Assembly (NCBI GenBank): GCA_037176705.1
Contig: CM073898.1
Coordinates: forward strand, 26,148,488-26,212,487
Length of the DNA stretch: 64,000 nucleotides
Reading direction: 5' to 3'
Origin: Molossus alvarezi
Taxonomy: Eukaryota; Chordata; Mammalia; Chiroptera; Molossidae
Each line of letters opens with the position of its first letter. Position 1 is the first letter of the stretch. Positions 45,270 through 54,349 of this stretch are shown here, piece after piece. The position numbers and the translations under genes are program-made. The notes beneath the pieces were generated by a model. The model saw only the letters and a program-made list of their open reading frames with translations, searched no databases and was not told where the DNA came from.

Positions 45270-45330
45270 TTTTTTTAATCCTCACCTGAGGATATTTTTC
45301 AATTTATCTTCAAATAGAGTGGGAGGGAGA

Positions 45331-45389
<59 letters not shown>

Positions 45390-45539
45390 AAGAAACATAG
45401 ATTGGCCGCCTCCCCCACGACCCCAACCAGGGCCAGGGACCAAACCGCAACTGAGGTACATGCCCTTGACTGGAATCAAACCCGAGACTCTTTGGTCTAC
45501 GAGCCGACACTCTAACCGCTGAGCCAAACTGGCCAGGGC
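45270..45539 (-). mobile_element. VES SINE (type A) with long GA tract
   Basis: Minus orientation: 'taatcctcacctgaggatat' tail, an expanded (GA)n body at about 45330-45390, and a head ending 'tgagccaaactggccagggc'. No clear target-site duplication. The frames of 66-81 codons are Ser/Leu or Arg/Glu artefacts. Confidence 0.9.
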
Positions 45540-46399
45540 CAGAGTGGTTTATTTTTAATTCACCCCCAACCCCTTCATATTCGTGGATATTTTGAAAGAA
45601 ATTTTAGAGTGACTATGTCAGATGCCATTTAAAGTTAGAAGTCTTCTCTGTTTACCTATGAGCCAGCTTCTATGATACACTTCGTATTTTCAACATTCCC
45701 TTAATTCAAGTCACAAACTAGCATTATTGAGCACATTTTATGGTTCAGACCCTGTGATTGGCTAGGCTATAAAGTTGCATAAGATGCTATTCTAATTCTT
45801 AAGTGTCTAGAAATCTAGTGGGTAGGTAGATGTGAAAAACAACCAATGATCAATGACTGGTAAGCCTATGATATAGACAGTGCTTGAGGAGCAGTTTGGG
45901 GAAGGCTTTGTAGAATCAGTAGATTACCAGGTAAACAGAGAAGTAGCGTTGCTGTGTGATTCTGTTATCATTGGCATGTGATCTTTTAATGGCATGTGAT
46001 GGGGCTCTGCCTACATATTAATATTTCTTTTCAAAATCTTACTATACTGTTTTAACTTTTACAAGTGATTTCTTACAACTGACAAATCTGCATGCTGCAC
46101 ACAATGTATGGGATTGGATGGGCAGCTTTGCTCTCTCCTTGTCAGTTTAATTTCTCTACCCACCAGGTATAGGGATGTTGTTTTCTTATATATTTTAATT
46201 GCTTATCTATTACAAAATATATTTATATAATTTTGAAGAGGAAGAAAAGGTTTATATAAGCAGAGACAGTGAGAGTTTAAAGGGACAATTGGGTCTCACC
46301 TCCCCATCTCTCCCCTTCCATTTTGACAGTCATTAAAGTCACACAGCTAAGTAGGACTAGAGCTGGAATAAAAATAATGATGATGAAGATTGAATAGTA
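45540..46399. other. Unassigned, probably old-repeat sequence
   Basis: 45690-45920 ('attgagcacattttatggtt', 'gtctagaaatctagtgggta', 'ggagcagtttggggaaggct') reads like a widespread old mammalian repeat, family not named. The rest is AT-rich. Confidence 0.35.
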
Positions 46400-46515
46400 C
46401 TGGAAATTTTCACAAACATCATTGCATGTAATGTTCACAAAGATCTTCTGTGCCTCATAGTATTATTATACCCTACTTAGGAGTGAGGAAATTAAATTTT
46501 AGCAATGCCAAGGTA
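46400..46515 (-). repeat. MIR SINE fragment
   Basis: 'caaacatcattgcatgtaat', 'acttaggagtgaggaaatta' and 'gcaatgccaaggtatttgt' are in reverse MIR order, diverged. Confidence 0.5.
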
Positions 46516-46535
46516 TTTGTTTAAAAATACAGGGT

Positions 46536-46778
46536 AGGCCCTGGCTGGTTTGGCTCACTGGTTAGAGCATTGCCCACGGACCAGAGAGACCCGGGTTTGG
46601 TTCCCAACAAGGACATGTACCTTGGTTGCAGTTGTCCCTGGCCCCGGTTGGGGTCATGTGGGTGGCAACCACTCTATGTGTCTCTCTCACATCAATGATT
46701 CTCTCTCTTTCTTCTTCCCTCTCTCACTCCTGCTCTATCTGAAGATAAATGCAAAAATGTTCTCGGGTAAGGATAAAA

Positions 46779-46814
<36 letters not shown>
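46536..46814 (+). mobile_element. VES SINE inserted in a mariner end
   Basis: Head 'ggccctggctggtttggctc', tail 'aaatgttctcgggtaaggat' and an (AAAT)n tract (46776-46814). A perfect 14-bp duplication, 'taaaaatacagggt', lies at 46522-46535 and 46815-46828. The duplicated bases include the first residues of the mariner terminal repeat, so the SINE landed at the very tip of that element. Confidence 0.93.
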
Positions 46815-46817
<3 letters not shown>

Positions 46818-46822
46818 AAATA

Positions 46823-47221
46823 CAGGGTGGAGCAAAAGTAGGTTTACAGTTATTTGTATGGAAAATAACACAATAATTGGAGGGGGGGAGCAAGGAGGAG
46901 GGTGTCAATAGAAGGAAAAAGGATGGATATCTGTAATACTTTCAACAATAAAGATAAATTTAAAAAATAAAGTTTGTAAAGCTTTGCCATTAAAATAGCA
47001 TAAAAGCAATTCATACGGTGTGTGTGCCAATAGTGAAAATATGATAAAAGATACAGGTAAAATGGGATGGTGGCTGCAGCGGGTTAGAAATACCTGCAGA
47101 CTTTACAGTGTGAGATGTTTGGAAATAAAATACCAAATAATAATATAACAATTAATAAATAATAATACAAAAATAAACTTTTGCATATTCACAACTGTAA
47201 ACCTACTTTTGCCCAACCCTG
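46823..47221 (+). mobile_element. Mariner-type non-autonomous DNA transposon
   Basis: Terminal inverted repeats of 29 bp at 46823-46851 and 47193-47221 match at 27 of 29 positions (core 'gcaaaagtaggtttacagtt'). They are flanked by TA dinucleotides at 46821-46822 and 47222-47223, the signature of Tc1/mariner insertion. The interior is AT-rich with no transposase. An L1 3' end interrupts it from 46879. I do not name the family. Strand is arbitrary. Confidence 0.88.
46879..46976 (+). mobile_element. L1 3' end fragment inside the mariner
   Basis: 'gaaggaaaaaggatggatat' and 'ctgtaatactttcaacaata' followed by 'aagataaatttaaaaaa' is an L1 3' UTR terminus with tail. The next about 150 bases (46977-47130) are neither clearly L1 nor mariner; the mariner right arm resumes at about 47138. 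Confidence 0.7.
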
Positions 47222-47223
47222 TA

Positions 47224-47567
47224 TTCTATCAAATCTCTAGACTTTCAGTCAATACTATCTCATATATTCAATAATAAACCTCACTGGCTTTTGTTTGTTT
47301 AAATTGAATTCTAGTTAAAACTACTTTCCTTAATACGATCTAGAATTATCATGTTTTAAAAAAATTAAGGTAAAATGCACACACGGTATGTAGCGCTAGT
47401 ATCTGATTTCCTACATTTCTTATAATCTGTATCACAAGTAATGTTTCCTGTGCTCATTGATCTTAAACTGCTTTGTATTATTGTCTTGTCTGTGTATATA
47501 TGACTTGTGTTGTCTGAGTAAAATGCTTTTTTCCTGCTCAAAATCTAGCAAATTTCTTTTGCACTCC
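47224..47567. other. Unassigned AT-rich stretch
   Basis: 'gaattctagttaaaactact' and 'taaggtaaaatgcacacacg' hint at an old L1 3' UTR at 47300-47390, but nothing definite. Confidence 0.35.
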
Positions 47568-47583
47568 TCTTTGTGACTTCTCT

Positions 47584-47826
47584 CTCTCTCTTTTTAATTT
47601 TTTTCTTTTCCTTTTTTTTTTATTGATCTCGGAGAGAGAGAAAGGGGGAGAGAGAGAGAGAGACAGATAGAAACATTGATGAGAGAGAACATTGACTGGC
47701 TGCCTCCTGCATGCCCCCCACTGGGGATCTGATCCAAAACCTGGGCATGTGTCCTGACCGGGAATTGAATCGGCAGCCTCTTGGGGCGTGGGTCAATGTT
47801 CAACCACTGAGCCACACCGGCTGGGG
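47584..47826 (-). mobile_element. VES SINE (type B), complete
   Basis: Minus orientation: T-rich tail 'tttttttattgatctcgga', body 'ggctgcctcctgcatgcccc', head ending 'accactgagccacaccggct'. A perfect 16-bp duplication, 'tctttgtgacttctct', lies at 47568-47583 and 47827-47842. Confidence 0.95.
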
Positions 47827-47998
47827 TCTTTGTGACTTCTCTTGTCAGCTCTTTCCTGCCTTTCCAGATTCATGCCTTTAGCTGTTCTTGTCAGTCATTG
47901 CAGCAGAATTTTGGAAAAATCTTGTAAATAGCATGTTGCAATGTCAGTGATCTCTGCCTCTAATGGCTTCTTTCTCTTCCTTTTAAATCAATGCTCAG

Positions 47999-48106
47999 AT
48001 GTTTTCTCTCTCTCCCATTTTTTTTTTTTTTTTGTGTGGGAGGCAACCAAAAATTTTTGGTGGCCTTGCTTCGGCTAAAAAAAAATAAAAAAAATAAAAA
48101 ATAAAA
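47999..48106. repeat. Foldback insertion with A-rich end
   Basis: A 108-bp segment between 10-bp direct repeats 'caatgctcag' (47989-47998 and 48107-48116). The arms 48041-48053 and 48054-48066 form an almost perfect loopless hairpin around 'ccaaaaatttttgg'. A T16 run (48018-48033) lies on one side and A-rich tracts on the other. 'gggaggcaacca' and 'gttttctctctctccc' are VES-body phrases, so it is probably a rearranged, inverted VES fragment. Confidence 0.5.
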
Positions 48107-48116
48107 CAATGCTCAG

Positions 48117-48167
48117 GCCCAGCTGGTGTGGCTCAGTGGTTGAGCATTGACCCATGCACCAAGAGGA
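48117..48167 (+). mobile_element. VES SINE head fragment
   Basis: 'ggcccagctggtgtggctca', 'gtggttgagcattgacccat' and 'gcaccaagagg' are the tRNA-like start of a type B VES. The rest of the SINE is missing and unrelated sequence follows. Confidence 0.75.
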
Positions 48168-48915
48168 ACATTGCATATACCTACCTGGAAGAATGGGGAA
48201 GATAACATTAGATAAGAAAGTGGCTAGAACAGCACCAGATATATATGGTCACTAAAAAAAAGTTGATTTCTACTTTTATTATTCTGGTCAATAATTCTTT
48301 CTTCAGTTGATGTTTCTCTTTGTTGCCATACTAACCATCCAGTCATACGCCACAAATTCATCCATGCCTTCTCTCTTTTGAAACATTTTAAGTCAGCTGT
48401 TTTGTTTGTTTTTGTCTAAACTCTGTATTTCTTGAACACCTTGATCCAACTATCTCTTTTTAAACATTTGCTTCATTCTTTCTTAAGAGTTTCAGTGCTT
48501 ACTAGCTCTCTGGCTTCTTTACTTTGGAGGAAATGGTTCCTCAGGTCATTCCTCTGACATTTTTAGTTGCTTCATATTCTCATATATTCTCACATATTCT
48601 ATCTCCGTATGTAATCTGATAAAACAGTTCCAAAAAAGTTGATTTTAGTTAAGATAGTGGAAAATGTGATATCTATGACTTTGCAGAGATATGTTCAGGT
48701 AGTTCTGTTGGCTCATTTTCCATTTTTCCCTCAAGCTCTTAGAAAATATATTCACATAAATATTCTTCAATTCTGTATTATTCATATTAACTTCATAGAC
48801 TATGATTGATAGTTTCCAATCCTGTCCCCTTTAGTTGAGGGTTAGTCAAGATCCTCTTTCAATTCTAATGCTTCTTTTTATATTCAGGAAATTCACCACT
48901 TAAAAATATTTATTA
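48168..48915. other. Unassigned non-coding stretch
   Basis: AT-rich. Contains a short tandem of 'catattct' units at 48572-48600. No gene or named repeat. Confidence 0.4.
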
Positions 48916-49170
48916 GCCCTGGCCAGTTTGGCTCAGCGGTTAGAGCGTTGGCCTGAGGACCAGAGAGTCCTGGGTTCGGTTCCCGCTAAGGGCACGTACC
49001 TCGCTTGTAGTTTGTCTCTGGCCCTGGTTTGGGTCCTGTGGGTGGCAATTCCATGTATCTCTCTCATCAATGTTTCTCTCTCTTACTTCCTCCTTCTCTC
49101 CCTCCCATGCTATCTGAAGATGAATGCAAAAAAAAAAAAAAGTGTCCCCAGGTGAGAATAATATATATAT
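48916..49170 (+). mobile_element. VES SINE (type A)
   Basis: Head 'gccctggccagtttggctca', B-box-like 'ggttcggttcc', tail 'gtgtccccaggtgagaataa' after an A14 run. A possible AT-rich duplication is 'aatatttatta' before and 'aatatatatatta' after. It forms a close inverted pair with the copy at 49295. Confidence 0.92.
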
Positions 49171-49294
49171 AATATATATATTAATAACAACCACCATAAA
49201 CAAATGCTAGGATTCAGGGACACAAAGGTATATAAAAGATCGTCTATCATTTAAAGAACTCATAGTAAGTAAGGTGTTCCTTTCTTATTTCTTT

Positions 49295-49535
49295 TTTTTG
49301 TTTAATCCTCACCCGAGGATATTTTTCCATTTTTTGTTCAGATAGAGTGGGAGGGAGAGAGAGAGAGAGAGAAACATCGACATGAAAGGGACACATCGAG
49401 TGGCTGCCACCTGCACGACCAACCATGACCGGGGACAAACTGCAACCGAGGTACATGCCCTTAGCGGGAACCGAACCCAGGCCTTTCTGGACCACAGGCC
49501 GACGCTCTAACCTCTGAGCCAAACCGGCCAGGGCC
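49295..49535 (-). mobile_element. VES SINE (type A), complete
   Basis: Minus orientation: 'taatcctcacccgaggatat' tail end and 'tgagccaaaccggccagggc' head. A perfect 14-bp duplication, 'tttcttatttcttt', lies at 49281-49294 and 49537-49550. The 91-codon frame is a SINE by-product. Confidence 0.95.
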
Positions 49536-49550
49536 TTTTCTTATTTCTTT

Positions 49551-50132
49551 AAAAGACATTTAACTCCTTATATTTTTATAATAATTAAACCTGGCTTCTT
49601 ACATAAATGAGTATATAGTCCTACATTTTTGGAATAATTCTTACCATCAGGATTTTTACCTACAGTAAGGTAAAAAAAAAAAAAAATTAGATGGTTCCCA
49701 AGAGAAGTGATATGTGGTTTGGGTATGATTTACTTAATATTCACATGTGCCTGTTTCAAGTTAAAACACTATGGCTATGAATGAGAGTGGACGACTTGTT
49801 TCATGCTTAGCTGCCATCATTGATGTAGAGAGCACCTATTCCAGAAACATAACAGCCAGCAGCAAGTCAACAGTGAAATGGAACAGAGAAGAGGGAAAAA
49901 TGTCTCAAGAAATCTGCTGAGACACTAATAGCCTCCATCTGGAATGTTCCTCTCTTCTGCACGAGCGTTTGCAGTTAGAGTGCGGTGGGACCAGTCTTCA
50001 CAGTGGAACTGATGGCTTCTCCATGAGTGCTCCATACTCAGCTATTTCTCTTACTGGCCTTCGAGTTAGAGCATGGAAGGCTCTCTCCCCCCTCTGCCCC
50101 ATCAAAAGAGAAATGTTTATAGAGTTTTACTG
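49551..50132. other. Unassigned non-coding stretch
   Basis: No gene. Poly-A run at 49673-49686. The 116-codon frame at 49969-50319 mostly crosses the next SINE and is unsupported. Confidence 0.4.
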
Positions 50133-50146
50133 CTGCAAGGGATCTT

Positions 50147-50388
50147 TTTTTTTTTTTTTTTTTATCCTCACCCGAGGACCATTTTCCATTTTTTGTTCAG
50201 GTAGAGTGGGAGGGGGAGAGAGAGAGAAACTTGGACGTGAAAGGGACACATCAAGTGGCTGCCACCCACATGACCAACCAGGGCCGGGGACAAACTGCAA
50301 CCGAGGTACGTGCCCTTAGCGGGACCCAAACCTGGGTCTCTTGGACCACAGGCCGACGCTCTAACCACTGAGCCAAACCAGCCGGGGC
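50147..50388 (-). mobile_element. VES SINE (type A), complete
   Basis: Minus orientation with a T-run at 50147-50163, 'tcctcacccgaggaccattt', and a head ending 'agccaaaccagccggggc'. A perfect 14-bp duplication, 'ctgcaagggatctt', lies at 50133-50146 and 50391-50404. Confidence 0.95.
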
Positions 50389-50429
50389 AACTGCAAGGGA
50401 TCTTATAGACAGTTAGACCACAGCTGTTC

Positions 50430-50710
50430 CCAAGCCTTTTCACGTGTGAGAACCCCTTTTCATTCTCAACACTTCCTAGATTCCTATGCAGTAGCACTTA
50501 AACTTGTATTATCCATAAAATGATAGTATGCTACTGTGAATTGAACACTCATTTTACATGAATTTAAACTTTATTAATCAGAATAGCAATTACATATATT
50601 TGAAAACAAATAGTTGTATCTATGTTATTTATTTCATCTAGTGCTTACTAGGTGTACACATATTTTTGGAAACCCCATGGATTTGGAGTCCCCCAGTGAC
50701 CTGAACATGG
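50430..50710. repeat. Probable old DNA-transposon or repeat relic
   Basis: 'gtgagaaccccttttcattc' near the left and 'ggaaaccccatggatttgga' near the right suggest a decayed hAT-like element with a long AT-rich interior. Family not identified. Confidence 0.3.
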
Positions 50711-51782
50711 AAGCCATTGATCTAATCTAATTTCCTGTTTTAAAAGATGAATATGAATATGGCTTATGGATGTTAAGTGACTTTCCAAGGACGCAACTAG
50801 CTAGTGGTCGAGGCTAGTTCATTGACACCTTTTTCACTATACCACCGCTATCTTAAACTTTTCTAAAATTATTATTTATTCAAATCATCAGAGAGATGTA
50901 TCATATGAACTAGTTTAGAGGGGACTATGACTGTGTGCCTCATACAGGAGGACATGCTCCTATATTTAACGCAGGAAGAAACACCCTTCGGTTAATTATA
51001 TTGTCTATAGAATTATTGCATAACTTGTCACACTTGATAATTATTTCTTAAGAATTGCAAGGAGGTAGAGACCCATGTTAGATACTTTGTAAACTATAGA
51101 GTCAACCTGGAAAATATTGAATGTCTAGCCCAGTAAATACCCCCTCTCCTCCAAAAAAGCAGAGGAAAACTTAAATACCTTAAAGATTATGGATTTTTGG
51201 CAATGAACAGGCACAAAAGTAAGCAAGAATGGACATTCTCAACTTCTGCCAAGTCGGGAGAAGCACTCTGGCTGCTGAGTTGAGAAAAAAAATGAGAAGG
51301 ATCATCAGCCAAATAATACATTATAATATTGGCAGACATAAGAGGAGGAGTGTGTCAAAGATATTAAAAAGCCATTCACTGTTAGAATAATTTGATTCAG
51401 CTGGAGAAAGATGAAAAGAGCAATTAATATTTCTTGGATATTTTTTAACATTTAGATACAAGAGAGTATATTAAGAGTAGCCAGGTCTTCAGCCCAGGGT
51501 TTCTCTGAGTGATTGATATGAGGTCAAAGATGCTGAACTGAATGCTGTTCAGATCCATGCTCTCCCTGGATGACCCATTTCTGCCAGTAATGCATTGCTT
51601 TAGAAAACTTCAGGGGTTCAATAATTTAGCTTTAGGCCTCTCTTGATCTGAACGACCTGGGGTAGTCTGGGTTGATTCTGAAATTTATGTCATTTTGGGG
51701 TAGACCTTGCATGGTCCAATTATACATTTTATATGAATATGGTAATAATGAGGGTTCATTCAGTTAGATTCAACAGTGTTTT
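50711..51782. other. Unassigned non-coding stretch
   Basis: About 1 kb with no frame above 60 codons and no recognised repeat. Confidence 0.45.
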
Positions 51783-51799
51783 AAGAAGTTCAAAGCTGC

Positions 51800-52837
51800 C
51801 CTGGCCAGTTTGGCTCAGTGGTTAGAGCGTCAGCCTGCAGTCCAGAGAGACCCGGGTTCGGTTCCTGTTAATGGCACGTACCTCGGTTGCAGTTTGTCCC
51901 TGGTCCTGGTTGAGTCGTGTGGGTGGCAGCCACCCGATGTGTCTCTTTCACATCGATGTTTCTCTCTCTCTCTCTCCCTCTCTCTCCCTCTGGCTCTGTC
52001 TGAACAAAAAATGGAAAAATGGACATACAAATGGCTAAGAGACATATGAAGAAATCTTCAACATCACTCATCATCAGAGAGATGCAAATTAAAACAACAA
52101 TGAGGTATTACCTCACACCTGTCAGAATGGCCGCCATCAACAAATCATCAAACAACAAGTGCTGGTGAGGGTGTGGAGAAAAAGGGACTCTAGTACACTG
52201 TTGGTGGGAATGCAGACTGGTGCAGCCACTATGGAAAACAATATGGTGTTACCTCAAAAAATTAAAAATTAAACTGCTATTTGACCCAGTATCCCACTTC
52301 TAGGAATATACCCTAAGAAGCCCGAAACACCAATCAGAAAGAATATATGTACTCCCATGTTCATAGCAGCACTATTTACAATAGCTAAGATCTGGAAACA
52401 GCCCAAATGTCCATCAGTAGATGAATGGATAAAAAAAGCTGTGGTACATATACACAATGGAGTACCATGGAGGGACCTGGAGAGTATTATCCTAAGTGAA
52501 ACAAGCCAAGCAGAGAAAGACAAATATCACATGATTTCACTTATTTGTGGAATATAATGAACATAACAGTCTGAGGAATGGGGTAGTCCCAGAGACGTGG
52601 AGGTGGGGTACAGACTGACAATCCCCAGAAGAGGGGGCTGGGGGGGGGAGATAAACTACAGAACTTATATGCATGTACGCATGAACAATGCACATGGACA
52701 ACAAAGCTGGGGACAAAGCAGGGATGTACGGGGAGGGGGTCTCAGTGGAGGAAAAAGGAGAAACATCTGTAACAAAAGCAAATAAATTAATTAAATTTAA
52801 AAAAAGAAAAATGTCTTTGGGTAAGGATTTAAAAAAA
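51800..52837 (+). mobile_element. VES SINE (type A) split by an L1
   Basis: The VES 5' part is 51800-52021 (head 'cctggccagtttggctcagt', body to 'gtctgaacaaaaaatgg'). The 3' remnant is 52814-52837 ('tctttgggtaaggattta' plus tail). 17-bp duplications 'aagaagttcaaagctgc' (51783-51799) and 'aagaagttcaaggctgc' (52838-52854) differ at one base and bracket both parts. This shows the two parts are one SINE. Confidence 0.95.
52022..52805 (+). mobile_element. 5'-truncated young L1 nested in the VES
   Basis: ORF2 tail from 'gacatacaaatggctaagag' through 'tggtgggaatgcagactggt' to the 3' UTR ('ggagaaacatctgtaacaaa') and tail. An 8-bp duplication, 'gaaaaatg', lies at 52014-52021 and 52806-52813. Compared with the copies at 9221-9688 and 60387-60698, about 50 bases are missing at 52466-52475, where 'taccatgg' joins 'agggacctggagag'. 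No intact ORF2. Confidence 0.92.
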
Positions 52838-52854
52838 AAGAAGTTCAAGGCTGC

Positions 52855-53804
52855 TTATCTAGATGTTATTACGCATGTCTATTTTCTATAGTCAGAGGGT
52901 ATATCTTATGAGCAAAGTTTGCTATCTTCATTCCAACCACGTGATTCAAAGCTAAGTGTTTTGGAATCTTAGGGAGAATCGGGCTGAACATGAACAAATC
53001 CATCCCCACAACCAGAAGAGGTAATTTACTCTGCATTGTCTATGAGCAATGGCACTTTTGAGTCTTAGAGAAGCAAAGAGTAGATATAATTAGTGTTGAC
53101 AGAAAAGCTGTACGAAAAAATCATGATTCTTTATATAGCCCCTACAACTGAATAGAATAAAAGTGGGGTCCAGGGAGTGTCGCTTTGCGTCTGTGTCCTC
53201 CCACCTTCTCACTCCCAAGATGCTCAGGCACTGCAGGGAGGGGCTGTGTTTGCCATGGAGCAGCATCTCTTCCCATTAGCGTTCCTCCTAGAGCCCAGTG
53301 CTGGCCTTGGTCCTGAGCTGGGCTTTGCAAAGTGGGCTGGTGAGCAGGAGCGTTCTCAGCGGGCAGCCTTGGTTGCCTTGGTGAAGTCCCCGTGAATCTG
53401 AAGAGTGGTCGTCTGTTTCCGGCTGGGGATCACTTGTGCTCACCCAGGCATGGTCCCAGGAAACCAGGGGGACTGAACCCGTAAGACTACGTGAATAAGG
53501 TAGTCAATTTTATTTATTAAAATTCCAGGAGAACAATTTCTTGGGGGGAAAAAAGCAGCCAGAAAGGGGTTTTCAGTGTCAGGGGCCTGGGGCAGGAACG
53601 ACCAGTTGAGAAGGAGGAGAAAAGACGGGCAGTGACACAGAGCCGTGAAGGGGCTGGGGTAAGTGGGGGTAAGTGGGGTGAGATTCTCAGCAGTTGCCTT
53701 GGGTGGAGAGAGTTGTCTAAAAAAGACTTTAAGGATGTAGCCTTTATGATTTGCTGTGTAAAACTTCTTGTCCTGCTACTTTAAGTAAGAAATTCACAGT
53801 AAAG
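52855..53804. other. Unassigned non-coding stretch
   Basis: A 72-codon plus frame (53177-53395) and an opposing 62-codon minus frame are unsupported. Mild local GC enrichment at 53160-53480. Confidence 0.4.
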
Positions 53805-54165
53805 ATCTATATTCTGCTCTTCCAGTGTGGGAGTCCGTAGCCATATGTGGCTGTTGAGCCCTAAGTGTGGCTGGTTCAAACTGAGATGTGTGATAAGTGT
53901 ATCGCATGTACTAGATTTCGAAGGCTTGGGAACGTACAAAAGAATGTGAAATATCTCACCGATGATTTTTTAAGTTGAATACTTGTTGAAATGATCATAT
54001 TTTTAATATATTGAGTTAAAATAAACCAAAATTAATTTTACCTGTTTCTTTTTTGTCTTAAAACAAACAAACTAACAAACAAACAAAAAACCATGGTTAC
54101 TAGAAATCTTAAAATGGCCTATGTGGCTCACATTATATTTCTTTGGGACAGCACTGATCTACACC
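53805..54165. mobile_element. hAT-Charlie-type non-autonomous element (MER3/MER33 group)
   Basis: 'gccatatgtggctgttgagc', 'ctggttcaaactgagatgtg', 'gatttcgaaggcttgggaac', 'aatattgagttaaaataaa'-like text, 'atgtggctcacattatattt', 'tttgggacagcactgatct'. It is a near-complete copy with a (CAAA)n expansion at 54063-54087. Confidence 0.65.
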
Positions 54166-54322
54166 ATTCTTCAGAGCCTCTGGAGTTGGTTTGTCTACTG
54201 TGGATCGACATTGATGGTGCCACAGGGTTGTACAAGTGAACACTCACACTCATGTCCGGTTATGGCCAAAATGGAAAGGAGGGTCAGACTTGATATATCT
54301 CAGGCCCCCAAAGGAGCCTTCA

Positions 54323-54349
54323 GTGTGTGTGTGTGTGTGTGTGTGTGTG
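54323..54349 (+). repeat. (GT)13 microsatellite
   Basis: An uninterrupted GT run of 27 bases. The 108- and 78-codon frames through it (poly-Val/Cys) are artefacts. Confidence 0.95.

Noticed and set aside
48061..48080. Resemblance of 'ccttgcttcggct' to the start of U6 snRNA
   Set aside because: Only about ten bases match. The segment is better explained as one arm of a rearranged VES foldback.
48928..49155. Recurrent small proteins beginning 'MAQRLE' or 'MAQWLE' at several sites
   Set aside because: These are translations of the tRNA-like head of VES SINEs, repeated wherever a SINE lies; not a gene family.
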